Shown piece by piece: positions 53,398-61,696 of a DNA stretch of 64,000 nt. The stretch's first letter is position 1. Every line of letters begins with the position of its first letter. The DNA is taken from assembly GCA_030753265.1 (NCBI GenBank), contig JASMCQ010000055.1, forward strand, positions 1 to 64,000, given 5' to 3'. The notes beneath the pieces were generated by a model. It saw only the letters and a list, made by a program, of their open reading frames with translations. It had not been told where the DNA came from and did not search any database. A program made the translations under genes and the position numbers. Source of the DNA: Dehalococcoidia bacterium. Its GTDB lineage: Bacteria > Chloroflexota > Dehalococcoidia > UBA3495.

Positions 53398-54318
53398 ATG
53401 GAAGCAGAGTACGATGTCATCATCCTCGGAGCAGGCGCCTCCGGGCTCGCAGCGAGCCTTTACACCTCCCGAGCGATGCTGAAGACAGTGGTCCTAGAGT
53501 CCCTCGGAGCCGGCGGGCAGCTCTTGATCACCGACGAGATCGAGAACTACCCGGGGTTCCCCAAGGGTGTCAAAGGACCCGAGCTGGCCATGAGCATGGA
53601 GGAGCAGGCCACCCGCTTCGGCGCCGAGGTGGAGTACACGGAGGTGGAAAGCCTGGAAGACCTGGATAAGCCGGTCAAGGCGGTCCACACCGACAGCAAG
53701 GACTACACTGCCAAGGCCATTATCATCGCCACGGGCGGGAGCCACAACAAGCTGGGCGCGCCGGGCGAGGACGAGATGGCAGGCCGGGGCGTTTCCTATT
53801 GCGCAGTATGCGACGGCAACTTCTTCCGGGGCCAGGACGTTGTGGTGGTCGGTGGGGGCGACGCTGCCCTGGACGAGGGGCACTATCTCAGCGGCATCGT
53901 CAAATCGGTCACCGTGATCCACCGCCGGGACGAGCTTAGGGCCACCAAGGTGCTGCAAGAGCGGGCCTTCAACAAGCCCAATTTCAAGTTCCTATGGAGC
54001 CACGTGGTCGAAGAGTTCGTGGGCGACGAACTTCTAGTATCCGCCCGGGTCAAGAACCTCAAAACAAACGAGGTGTACGACTATCCTACCGCCGCCGCGT
54101 TTATCTACGTCGGCTTCCATCCGAACACCGAGTTTCTGAATGGCATGCTCGAGACGGATGACATGGGCCACATTGTCACCGATGACCACATGCGGACCAA
54201 GTTTCCGGGAGTCTACGCCTGCGGCGATGTCCGGGCGGAGTCGACCCGCCAGTTGGGCGCCGCGGTCGGCGACGGCATCACCGCCGCCCTGGCGGCCTTC
54301 CACGATATGAGCGTTTGA
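53398..54318 (+). CDS. trxB: Thioredoxin reductase
   Basis: A 306-residue FAD/NADPH disulfide reductase. The FAD motif GAGASGLAASLY, the redox pair Cys135-Ala-Val-Cys138 (in SYCAVCDGNFF), the NADPH motif GGGDAALDEGHYL and the terminal YACGDVRAES and AAVGDGITAALAAF are all present, so it looks functional. The active site is CAVC instead of the common CATC. Its last 62 bp (54257-54318) recur at 55906-55967, on the far side of a beta-propeller gene. Confidence 0.93.
   Translation: MEAEYDVIILGAGASGLAASLYTSRAMLKTVVLESLGAGGQLLITDEIENYPGFPKGVKGPELAMSMEEQATRFGAEVEYTEVESLEDLDKPVKAVHTDSKDYTAKAIIIATGGSHNKLGAPGEDEMAGRGVSYCAVCDGNFFRGQDVVVVGGGDAALDEGHYLSGIVKSVTVIHRRDELRATKVLQERAFNKPNFKFLWSHVVEEFVGDELLVSARVKNLKTNEVYDYPTAAAFIYVGFHPNTEFLNGMLETDDMGHIVTDDHMRTKFPGVYACGDVRAESTRQLGAAVGDGITAALAAFHDMSV
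54257..54318 (+). repeat. Direct repeat, left copy (3' end of trxB)
   Basis: 62 bp ending at the trxB stop codon, GCGCCGCGGTCGGCGACGGC and onward, with a copy at 55906-55967 that differs at only three positions. Together they bracket 1.59 kb holding one gene. Confidence 0.95.
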
Positions 54319-54407
54319 TAGCTGATACCACGTTCGGGGCCGTCAGCGGATAGCCGGGGCAAACACCTTCGCAGCACAGGGTCTGCCCTGGCCCGCACCG
54401 GACCACG

Positions 54408-55805
54408 TCATGCCAAACGCTCCTCCACCAGATAGAAGGCGTTACCCTTTCGCGCTATGTAGTGAAGCTGATTGGGCGAGTCGAAGATGATGCCTCCACC
54501 TCCAGAGGGAGCGGGGATGGCGTTGTACTGGCTCCCCTCTTCCCCGTCAATCACGACCAGCGACCTCATGTGTACCACGACACCCAGTCTTCGCGTAGCA
54601 GCCCAGACCACATAAGCCACCCGCCGGCTGTCGGGAGCGAACATTAGAGACTCTATTGCTATCGTGTTGTAAAGCTCCTGTTCCCGCCCATCCAATACTA
54701 CAAACCAATGATCCGACCACGGCAGCCATCCCTGGCTAGCCACATAGGCCACTCGTCGGCTATTCGGGCTAAAAGCAAGGCCACCTTCCACACGGTCGTA
54801 CTCCTTCTGTGCCTGACCGTCCACCACGACCACATAAGCTCCTCCTTCACACCTACTGAACTCGTAGGCCAACCTTTGGCTGTCCGGGCTGAATATGATC
54901 GACACTACGCCGTCGGTGTCCCCATCGAGGTGCTTCCCCTCCTGACCATCCACAATGACACGCCACTTCCCATTCCACCCGCCTGCATTCGCCGCGTGGG
55001 CCACCCGCTGACTGTTCCGGCTGAAAACGAGAGACCATTTCCCTATCTCGTTGTACTGCTCTTGCTCTTGACCATCTACAACCACGAAGTGCTTCTTCGC
55101 TTCGCGAGCTACGTAGGCCACCCGCTGACTGTCGAGGCTGAAAACGAGAGAACCTCCCTCTATCCTGTCGTACTGCCGGTCTACCTGCCCGTTCACAACT
55201 ACAAACCACTTATTGCCCGCACGAGCCCCATATGCCATCCGCTGACTATCGGGGCTGAAAACCAGAGACTGTTTCTCTATCCTGTCGTACTGCTCTTGCT
55301 CCTGACCATCAACAACTACAAACTGCTTATTGCCCGCGCGAGCCACGTAGGCCACCCGTTGACTGTCGGGGCTGAAACAGAGAGACCCTTCCGCTACCCT
55401 GTCGTACTGCTTGCCCTCCTGCTCGTCCAAGACCGCCACCCGCTTCTTGCCTGCACGAGTCACATATCCCACCCGTCGGCTGTCGGAGCTGAAAACCAGA
55501 GACTGTTCCTCTATCCTGTCGTACTGATTCTCCTCCTGCCCGTCCACAACTGCAAACCGCTTCTTGCCCGCACGAGCCACATAGGCCACCCGCTGACTGT
55601 TGGGGCTGAAAACGAGAGACCCTTTCTCTACGCCATCGTAGTGCTTCCCCTCCTGCCCGTCTACCACAACAAAACAACTGGAGACCGTAACAGGTTCAAC
55701 CATGTAGGCCACTCGCCGACAGTCGGGACTCACGATCACGGATTTCCCCATCATCGAGGGGTGACCCTGGTCTATTAGCCACTCGGATACAGTTCTCTCG
55801 ACCAT
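54408..55805 (-). CDS. Beta-propeller protein of about ten near-identical 39-residue repeats
   Basis: A 465-residue protein I cannot assign a function. It is built from about ten repeats of roughly 39-45 residues with consensus SLVFSPDSQRVAYVARAG followed by a VVVDGQE-x3-YDRIE element. The SPDSQ and VAY parts fit WD40-like (PD40) propeller blades. Blades 2-6 are very alike, which means recent internal duplication. No signal peptide or membrane segment is seen, so it is probably cytoplasmic. ATG 55805 has AGAGGTTG upstream; codons further up belong to the flanking direct repeat. The gene runs opposite to trxB and is the only gene between the two 62-bp repeats, so it looks like inserted cargo. 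Confidence 0.8.
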   Translation of the reverse strand: MVERTVSEWLIDQGHPSMMGKSVIVSPDCRRVAYMVEPVTVSSCFVVVDGQEGKHYDGVEKGSLVFSPNSQRVAYVARAGKKRFAVVDGQEENQYDRIEEQSLVFSSDSRRVGYVTRAGKKRVAVLDEQEGKQYDRVAEGSLCFSPDSQRVAYVARAGNKQFVVVDGQEQEQYDRIEKQSLVFSPDSQRMAYGARAGNKWFVVVNGQVDRQYDRIEGGSLVFSLDSQRVAYVAREAKKHFVVVDGQEQEQYNEIGKWSLVFSRNSQRVAHAANAGGWNGKWRVIVDGQEGKHLDGDTDGVVSIIFSPDSQRLAYEFSRCEGGAYVVVVDGQAQKEYDRVEGGLAFSPNSRRVAYVASQGWLPWSDHWFVVLDGREQELYNTIAIESLMFAPDSRRVAYVVWAATRRLGVVVHMRSLVVIDGEEGSQYNAIPAPSGGGGIIFDSPNQLHYIARKGNAFYLVEERLA

Positions 55806-55905
55806 TTCGGCAACCTCTTTCGATGGGCCGGCGTATTCTACTGCCTGGCATTGGTACTGAGATGCTAACCCACGGCCTGGCGCGACACAAGTGATAGGGT
55901 GTCGA

Positions 55906-55967
55906 GCGCCGCGGTCGGCGACGGCATCACCGCCGCGCTGGCGGCCTACCACGATATGAGCATTTGA
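55906..55967 (+). repeat. Direct repeat, right copy (duplicate of the trxB 3' end)
   Basis: 62 bp matching 54257-54318 except for three substitutions, including the last codons and the stop codon, but here not attached to a trxB reading frame. Confidence 0.95.
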
Positions 55968-56009
55968 TGGCCTTTTCCAGGGGACGAACCGGGGCTGGCC
56001 GTCCCGCGG

Positions 56010-56750
56010 TTATAGCCCGGTTAGCTCCCGCCCCAGCAGCAGCACTCCGCCAACCACGATGACCGCCAGGGCTACGTAGCGGAACACCTGGGCGTCCATC
56101 CGGCGCACTATCAGGGTGGCCAGGCCGAAGCCGGCTATGAGGCCCGGAAGCAGGATGGCAATGTTGCCCACCGTATCTCGATCCACCAGCCCGGCTCGGG
56201 CGTACAGGGCGAAGGCCAAGATGTTGACCGAGATGAAGTAGAACGCCAGGGTAGCCCGTATGACCTGGGGGGGCCATCTCTGGGCGATGACGTATATGGC
56301 CGCCAGGGGCCCGCCGATGCTCAGGGCGGAAATCGACAAAGACGTAAGGAAACCGACGAACGGGGCGGATGAAGGGCTGTGGAAAAACGGCAGCTTGACC
56401 TTCCAGAGGGTGAGGGGAGCCAGGCCCAGGATTACCAGGCCGATGGTTATCCGAAGAGTAGCCGGACTGGCCGAGTCCAACGCCAGCACCCCAATGGGCA
56501 CCGCTACCAGGCCGCCCAGGGTCATCCTCCATACCACCTTCAAGTCTAGGTGGCGGCGGGTTTGGATCAGCACGGCCACCAGCAGGATGCCGATGAGGGT
56601 GTTGACGATGACCACCACCGATTGGGGGGCAACGAACAGCAAGAGCACCGGCGCCACCACCAGCCCCAGCCCAAAGCTGACGGTGCCCATGACCAGGGCG
56701 CCGAGGGTGACGATGGCCAGGGCTATCAGCAGTTCCAGGCCGGATAGCAA
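56010..56750 (-). CDS. TauE/SafE-family membrane permease
   Basis: A 246-residue membrane protein with seven to eight hydrophobic segments and the family pattern GTVSFGLGLVVAPVLLLF in the first helices and VGFLTSLSISALSIGGP in the second half, a quasi-duplicated layout. Members export sulfite, sulfoacetate or other small organic anions. The stop of the upstream AcoX-like gene and this start are 2 bp apart, so the two are co-transcribed. The N terminus (ATG 56750) is typical. Substrate unknown. Confidence 0.85.
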   Translation of the reverse strand: MLSGLELLIALAIVTLGALVMGTVSFGLGLVVAPVLLLFVAPQSVVVIVNTLIGILLVAVLIQTRRHLDLKVVWRMTLGGLVAVPIGVLALDSASPATLRITIGLVILGLAPLTLWKVKLPFFHSPSSAPFVGFLTSLSISALSIGGPLAAIYVIAQRWPPQVIRATLAFYFISVNILAFALYARAGLVDRDTVGNIAILLPGLIAGFGLATLIVRRMDAQVFRYVALAVIVVGGVLLLGRELTGL

Positions 56751-56751
56751 G

Positions 56752-57801
56752 CTAGACCCTTAAAAGGCCGCGCGAGGCCGCCTCATGCAACGCCGCTTCC
56801 ACCTGCACCACCGGAGGGCCGTTGCGCTCAACCGACACCTCTAAATGCTGGCCGGGAGTTACTGTAAAGGCCCGCTCGCCGTCCAGGGCCACGGTGCAGT
56901 GCCGCCGCTCCATCGACACCCGTTCGCCGTCGGCCAACCGCCGCCAGGAGCTAACCGGCACCTGACTGACAATCCCCGGGGCGATGGGGGCCAGGACCAT
57001 CTGGCTCTCTGGCTGACTTCCTGGCTGGCCTTCAGGGCCGGGGTTGCCCGCAGGGCTGCTGGGCTCCCCGTCATCGGCCCCGGCGAGGCAGTAGTGCAAC
57101 CCGCCTTCCTCGGCCATGGACACCGGTTGCAGCTGGGCTCCGATGGAGGAAAGGCCGATGGACGCCGGTTCGGCGCGGGTTAGAAACACCTCATAGAGGG
57201 TGCCGGTATCCCAGATGGCCCGGGCCGCCACGAAACGTTCCCGGGACAAGGCCACGTCCACCAGAGCCATGTCCCGGTACTCGCCGTCCACGTATATCGT
57301 CAGGGTCTTGCTTTGTATGGAGACTCGTTCCAGGTCGAGATCACCCCGGGCCAGCAGACCGGCAGCCAGGCCGGCGAGGGTGCCCTCGACCATTGCGGGG
57401 AACACGTTGTTGGTCCCGGTGGAAATGGCCACCAGCGGCAGGGTGGCACAGCCTCTGACCACCGCCCGGTTGGTGCCGTCGCCGCCAAGGGTCACCAGGC
57501 AAGCAACCCCTAGATCGTGCATCAGCCCGGCGGCCCGGATCGTGTCCCCCTCCTCGTAGTGGGCGGGCATCTCCAGCAGAGCCAACTCCAGGGAGAGCCG
57601 GGAGTCGTCTCGGGCCCGCTCCACCAGGTGGGAGCTGTCGGGCATGGCCACCACCCGCTGGACGCCGACCGCCTGGAGGCCGAGAAGGACCCGGCGCACG
57701 ATGTTGACCTTCTCCCAGTCCGGAACCACCCGGCCTTGGGCGACCAGCCGGCGGATGTCTTTGCTGGCCGCCGGGTTGGCGATGATTCCGACCAGGGACA
57801 A
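56752..57801 (-). CDS. ATP-NAD kinase-fold protein (AcoX-like)
   Basis: A 349-residue member of the NAD kinase-like superfamily. The nucleotide motif GGDGTNRAVV is near residue 110 and GTNNVFP follows. AcoX-type proteins have the same motif and accompany acetoin dehydrogenase operons, and an AcoA/AcoB-type E1 lies at 11-13 kb, but they are 44 kb apart. Residues about 250-270 form a low-complexity Pro/Gly/Ser/Glu linker (SSPAGNPGPEGQPGSQPES). It is followed directly by the TauE-like gene. Whether it phosphorylates NAD or another substrate cannot be said. Confidence 0.8.
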   Translation of the reverse strand: MSLVGIIANPAASKDIRRLVAQGRVVPDWEKVNIVRRVLLGLQAVGVQRVVAMPDSSHLVERARDDSRLSLELALLEMPAHYEEGDTIRAAGLMHDLGVACLVTLGGDGTNRAVVRGCATLPLVAISTGTNNVFPAMVEGTLAGLAAGLLARGDLDLERVSIQSKTLTIYVDGEYRDMALVDVALSRERFVAARAIWDTGTLYEVFLTRAEPASIGLSSIGAQLQPVSMAEEGGLHYCLAGADDGEPSSPAGNPGPEGQPGSQPESQMVLAPIAPGIVSQVPVSSWRRLADGERVSMERRHCTVALDGERAFTVTPGQHLEVSVERNGPPVVQVEAALHEAASRGLLRV

Positions 57802-57907
57802 GAGACTCCTCCTATCTGGAATTCAGGGCCGCGGTGGCGGCTGCTATAATGAGCGCGATTGTAGCCACCTCCCGTGGCACCGTCAATCTTCGGATTGGTG
57901 AGCAACC

Positions 57908-59335
57908 ATGGATACGGACCTCTGCTTCGCCTCGGCGACCGGCCTGAGCCGGCTGATCCGTTCCAGGGACGTGTCGGTGGTGGAGCTTACGGAGTTGTTC
58001 TACCGCCGCATCGAGGAGTTGAACCCCCGGCTGAACGCTTACCTGGCCCTGTGCCCGGACCAGGCCCTGGCCACGGCGCGTACCGCCCAGGATGCCGTCC
58101 AGCGGGGTGACTCTCTTGGGCCGCTTCACGGCATCCCCATCTCCGTGAAGGACCTGGAGATGACCAAGGACATACCCACCACGCTGGGCTCGCTGGTGTT
58201 TCGCGGCCGCGTTCCCGACGCCGACTCGGTGGTGGTGGAAAGGGTGCGACGGGCGGGCGCCATCATCCTGGGCAAGACCAATACCCCGGAATTCGGGCAG
58301 TCGGGCACCACCGAAAACAAGCTGGGCGACGCCTGCCGCAATCCCTGGAACACGGAACGGACGCCCGGCGGCTCCAGCGGCGGCGCGGCGGCGGCCCTGG
58401 TGGCCGGGATGAGCACGCTTGCCACGGGCAGCGACGGCGGCGGCTCGATTCGGATTCCGGCCAGCTTCAGTGGCGTGTTCGGCATCAAACCCTCTCAGGG
58501 CCGGGTGCCTCGGTACGGAGGCTACGGCCGCCCCGCGGCCAATCAATTCTCCCAATCGGGACCCATGTCGCGGACAGTTCGGGATGCGGCCCTGCTGCTG
58601 CAGGTGATTGCGGGCCCCGACTCGCGGGACCCAACCTCCATGCGGGAGCAACCCCCCGACTTCATGGCGGACCTGGATGGGGGCGTCCGAGGCTGGCGCA
58701 TAGCTTGGAGCGCCGATCTGGGCTACGCTCCGGTCGACCCGGAGGTGGCCCGGATCACCGGGGAAGCGGCGCGGCTCTTCGAGGCGCTGGGCGCGACGGT
58801 GGAAGAGCCGGCCCTGGCCATCGAAGACCCGTTTCCAGCCTTCTGGGACATCTTCGCCACCGCCACCTACTCTTCCTACGGCCACCTGCTGGACGACCAC
58901 CGGGAGGACTTCACCGATTACGGGCTGCGGGCCCTGGAGCACGGGGCCTATCTGAGCGGAGCGGACCTGAACCGGGCGCTGCTGCGGGTGGACCAGCTGC
59001 GGCGGCAGATGGAGGACTTCTTCGATGGATATGGCCGGGGATACAATCTGCTGCTGACGCCAACCATGGCGGTGCCGGCCTTTCCCATCGAGCAACGCCC
59101 CTCGGTCATCGGCGGCAGAGAAGTGGAACCCTTCTGGGGCTACCTGCCCTTTACATTTCCCATCAACATGACGGGGCAGACCGCGGCCAGCGTGCCCTGC
59201 GGCTTCTCCGCCGATGGCATGCCCATCGGCCTGCACATCATCGGCCCCCGGGGCGCCGAGGCCAAGGTGCTGCAGGCGTCGGCCGCCTTCGAGCAAGCCC
59301 GGCCCTGGAGCGACAAGCGGCCCCCGGTTTCGTGA
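57908..59335 (+). CDS. Amidase (amidase signature family)
   Basis: A 475-residue amide hydrolase with the Ser-cisSer-Lys triad: Lys81 in SVKDLEM, Ser156 in GGSSGGAAAALVAGM and Ser180 in GSDGGGSIRIPAS. The spacing Ser156-Ser180 is the standard 24. The length fits stand-alone amidases; GatA is a possible identity because gatB is at 8250, but GatA-specific context (gatC, aspartate tRNA partners) is lacking. The start ATG 57908 follows GGTGAGCA. It is divergent from the AcoX-like gene. Confidence 0.9.
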   Translation: MDTDLCFASATGLSRLIRSRDVSVVELTELFYRRIEELNPRLNAYLALCPDQALATARTAQDAVQRGDSLGPLHGIPISVKDLEMTKDIPTTLGSLVFRGRVPDADSVVVERVRRAGAIILGKTNTPEFGQSGTTENKLGDACRNPWNTERTPGGSSGGAAAALVAGMSTLATGSDGGGSIRIPASFSGVFGIKPSQGRVPRYGGYGRPAANQFSQSGPMSRTVRDAALLLQVIAGPDSRDPTSMREQPPDFMADLDGGVRGWRIAWSADLGYAPVDPEVARITGEAARLFEALGATVEEPALAIEDPFPAFWDIFATATYSSYGHLLDDHREDFTDYGLRALEHGAYLSGADLNRALLRVDQLRRQMEDFFDGYGRGYNLLLTPTMAVPAFPIEQRPSVIGGREVEPFWGYLPFTFPINMTGQTAASVPCGFSADGMPIGLHIIGPRGAEAKVLQASAAFEQARPWSDKRPPVS

Positions 59336-59464
59336 GGAAGCGTCCGTCCACCCTGGAGATGATAGGCTTCGCGGAAGCTTCAACCGCCTGAACCGGCTGA
59401 GGCATCCCCATATCGGCACCTGGCCGGAGGGGTGAATGCTTCACCGAATCCCCTCACATTCGTC

Positions 59465-59484
59465 ATTCCGGCGAAGGCCGGAAT
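59465..59484. repeat. Dispersed palindrome (family A)
   Basis: ATTCCGGC-gaag-GCCGGAAT, a perfect 8-bp stem, 5 bp before the end of the GIY-YIG gene. Confidence 0.9.
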
Positions 59485-59488
59485 CCAG

Positions 59489-59836
59489 CTAACCAAGCTC
59501 CTCATACAAATCGCGCCATCGGGGATTCGACTCCTCAATTAGTGCGATCTTCCAGGACCGCTTCCAATCCTTGATTCTCTTCTCTCGCCCAATCGCACTC
59601 TCCATCGTAACGTGTGCTTCGTACCACACTAGCGCGTGCACGCCGTATCGCTGGGTGAACCCTTGGGCCAGGTCCCCTTTGTGTTGCCAGACACGTTGGA
59701 CGAGATTGGAGGTGACGCCCACGTACAGCGTACCGTTTCGCCTGCTGGCCAGGAGGTACACGCAAGGTTGCCGCCCTGGGTTCCGGCTTCCGCCGGAACG
59801 ACGATGGTGAGGCACGAGGGTGTTCCTTCTCGTCAT
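59489..59836 (-). CDS. GIY-YIG nuclease-family protein
   Basis: A 115-residue single-domain GIY-YIG protein. The domain is seen in CVYLLASRRNGTLYVGVTS, with QRVWQHKGDLAQGFTQRYG and the helix ending in REKRIKDWKRSWKI. The catalytic Tyr of the first strand (VY) and the second (LYVG) and the Arg are present. The ATG at 59836 (MTRRNTL) is the likely start; the following residues HHRRSGGSRNPG are translated from a family A-type palindrome (59780-59799), so the true domain begins near residue 25. It lies amid three palindromes within 470 bp. The cell role of such small GIY-YIG proteins is not known. Confidence 0.8.
   Translation of the reverse strand: MTRRNTLVPHHRRSGGSRNPGRQPCVYLLASRRNGTLYVGVTSNLVQRVWQHKGDLAQGFTQRYGVHALVWYEAHVTMESAIGREKRIKDWKRSWKIALIEESNPRWRDLYEELG
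59780..59799. repeat. Dispersed palindrome (family A variant)
   Basis: GTTCCGGC-ttcc-GCCGGAAC, a perfect 8-bp stem, inside the 5' part of the GIY-YIG gene. Confidence 0.9.
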
Positions 59837-59910
59837 GCTCACCTCGACACTCCCGCACCCCTCCACGGCAGTTGCGACATTCCCCTTGTTACCGCCGCGC
59901 TCCTCTCGTC

Positions 59911-59930
59911 ATTCTGGCGAAGGCCGGAAT
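59911..59930. repeat. Dispersed palindrome (family A, one mismatch)
   Basis: ATTCTGGC-gaag-GCCGGAAT with one T-G mismatch in the stem. Confidence 0.8.
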
Positions 59931-60032
59931 CCAGAGAAACGCTTGCTGCTTCTAGGCCTTTGCCGGGATGAAGTGCTGGGTACCGAGCCTCTTACGAGAT
60001 GCTCTGCTCACGCAACCCAAACCTGATTCTTG

Positions 60033-60118
60033 TCATTGCGAGCCCTTCGGCTTGACCCAGGATAGACCCCGCGAGGAATCTCGCTGATACGCTGGGATTC
60101 CTCGCTTCTCTCGGAAGG
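60033..60118. repeat. Repeat-like element with inverted GAGGAATC/GATTCCTC
   Basis: Begins GTCATTGCGAGCCCTTCGGC and contains GCGAGGAATC and GATTCCTCGC as inverted arms about 18 bp apart. This is the general form of the TCATTGCGAGC-type dispersed repeats of many bacteria; only one copy is in the window. Confidence 0.55.
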
Positions 60119-60153
60119 ACATCCGGCAGCAATCGAGTTGGCTTAGCGCCGGT

Positions 60154-60546
60154 TCATCCGCTCCGCCGGTAGAATTCCGAGTGGGGATAGAAGTCTTCCC
60201 AGGCCCAGTCAAAGGCAGTGATGTAGGGCACCCTTTGCAGGACCTCCCCTCGCAAGGGCCCGTCGACGGCGATCCCGCAGGCCACGTCCCAGGTGCTGCC
60301 GGTCTGGCGGTCCATCAGGTCGTCTTCCAGCTGCTCGAACTCCAGCTCCCGATCTCTCGCCCGCCTGATGAACGCGTGCACCGCGTTGGTTTCGGAGTTG
60401 GCGATCAGCCCGCCAATTATCTCCACCAGCAGGTACCCGCCGGTTAGTGCCAGGGCGGTAGTCAGGCCACGCCGGCTGGCGGCACGGTGGTCGTGTCGTT
60501 GTGCGCCGCCTCCAGCCGGGCTTTGCCGGCCCTGGTTGTCTTCCAT
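60154..60546 (-). CDS. Chimeric ORF: start of a CDF cation exporter joined to the end of a DUF3179 protein
   Basis: A 130-codon ORF made of two unrelated parts. Residues 25-52 (ASRRGLTTALALTGGYLLVE, then IIGGLIANS) are the first transmembrane helix of a cation diffusion facilitator. From residue 53 the sequence (LMDRQTGSTWDV, GPLRGE, FDWAWEDFYPHSEFY) is the C terminus of a DUF3179 protein. Both usual proteins are more than 280 residues long. A deletion that fused two genes in frame is the simplest explanation, and the product is unlikely to work as either. Confidence 0.7.
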   Translation of the reverse strand: MEDNQGRQSPAGGGAQRHDHRAASRRGLTTALALTGGYLLVEIIGGLIANSETNAVHAFIRRARDRELEFEQLEDDLMDRQTGSTWDVACGIAVDGPLRGEVLQRVPYITAFDWAWEDFYPHSEFYRRSG

Positions 60547-60582
60547 GGCAGCTCAGCGGGGAACGGAGGCGTGAGACGCTTC

Positions 60583-60613
60583 GTTTGGCCCTTTGTTTGG
60601 CCCTTTGTTTGGC
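60583..60613. repeat. 12-bp tandem repeat, about 2.5 copies
   Basis: GTTTGGCCCTTT occurs twice and then partly a third time, upstream of the chimeric ORF. Confidence 0.8.
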
Positions 60614-60736
60614 ATTGAACTAAGCTTATTCCAGTTGACCGCCGGGACGCAACGATCCGGCACCCGTGGAACGGCCCCTCGACCAACTCCGCCGCCAGCG
60701 CTCCCCCGGCGCTGGCGGTGGCCTCCGGTCAAATGG

Positions 60737-61396
60737 CTAGAGCTGGAAAGTCTTCTTCCAGACGCCGGGAGACAGAGGGGCGTGCCGCATGAGGGAACGC
60801 ATCCGGGCGTTGTCGGGGTTTATGTCCCGCTGTTTGAGCCACTCCGGCTGCTCGGATACATTCTCGTTCACGAACTCGTAGATGACGCCGTACCCGGTAA
60901 GGCCCTTCACTCCCTTCAACCGCCGGGCCCGGATGCACCCCGGCACCTTCTCGTAGTTGGTCGTGTAGACGTTGTTGTACCACTGGTTCCACTCGTCCTC
61001 GTGCTCCGGCGAGATGTCCATCCGGCCGATCTGAAGGGCGGGCGCCATGTCGCTCTGGGCGGCTTCGGGGCTCAGCGTCGCCGGACGGATAATCTCGAAG
61101 ACGGGGTTGAGGAAATTGGAGCCGATCACCTGGGGTCCGACCCGCAAGGCCCAATCAGATTTCGGCCGTTTCGTCCAGGCGTCGCTATCCACCACGGCGG
61201 GGCTCTCCAGCTCGTAGCAGGCCAGGTGCTTCGGGCCGCTCTTGACCGCCTCGTAGCGGGCGGCGTTCAGCACGCCGGGAATGGTCAGCAGCTCGGGGAT
61301 GTGCTCTTCGTTGTACCAGCGGTTGAAGTCATCCTCCTTGTCGGCGGGTACGTCGACAAAAACCATCAACAGCCCTTTGCCTTTCTTGTTGGCCAT
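60737..61396 (-). CDS. Dimeric alpha/beta-barrel protein, two tandem copies of the fold
   Basis: A 219-residue protein whose halves each carry FNRWYNEEHIPELL or WNQWYNNVYTTNYEKVPG, the hallmark of EthD/DUF4286-like ferredoxin-fold barrels, followed by a VLNAARYEA or CIRARRLKG strand. The tandem layout makes an intramolecular dimer. Homologues are mostly uncharacterised and often lie near CoA or aromatic degradation genes. The start ATG 61396 lies after GGGGGG. It is monocistronic in the visible context. Confidence 0.75.
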   Translation of the reverse strand: MANKKGKGLLMVFVDVPADKEDDFNRWYNEEHIPELLTIPGVLNAARYEAVKSGPKHLACYELESPAVVDSDAWTKRPKSDWALRVGPQVIGSNFLNPVFEIIRPATLSPEAAQSDMAPALQIGRMDISPEHEDEWNQWYNNVYTTNYEKVPGCIRARRLKGVKGLTGYGVIYEFVNENVSEQPEWLKQRDINPDNARMRSLMRHAPLSPGVWKKTFQL

Positions 61397-61696
61397 AATT
61401 CCCCCCCAATTCTAACTTCGGGCAGACCTATAATACATAATTGCCGGCGTTGGTGCACCGGTTGCCAAACCCGGATAATTTTCAGCCCCTCCCCACTAAC
61501 GAAGACGCGAGGGGCGAGGCCTCTCGCACTCCCCTGGCTATCTTTTTGAGCATTAGCAGGGAGGCTGCCAGATGACCTTTCCTTCTTCCGGGGCGGTCCA
61601 CCCGGGCCGGAGTTGTGGAAGAACGCCAGGGGGGAGTCACCGCCCGCCGATGTTCCTTTGCCCAACCCAAAGAAGACGAGCGGGCAGCGGGGCGCG
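61397..61696. other. Intergenic region, nothing recognised
   Basis: 300 bp between the barrel protein and the zinc-ribbon gene. Short ORFs exist on both strands but without family signatures. Confidence 0.4.

Larger units (their letters stand above)
59867..60153. other. Repeat-rich intergenic region
   Basis: 287 bp with a family A palindrome (59911-59930) and a longer repeat-like element (60033-60118). No coding signature. Confidence 0.6.

Noticed and set aside
54708..55778. 356-codon open frame antisense to the propeller gene
   Set aside because: Its repeats only mirror the propeller repeats; the minus-strand frame has the PD40 pattern and ribosome binding site.
57812..59419. 535-codon open frame antisense to the amidase
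   Set aside because: The amidase catalytic triad is intact in the sense frame; the antisense translation has no recognisable domain.
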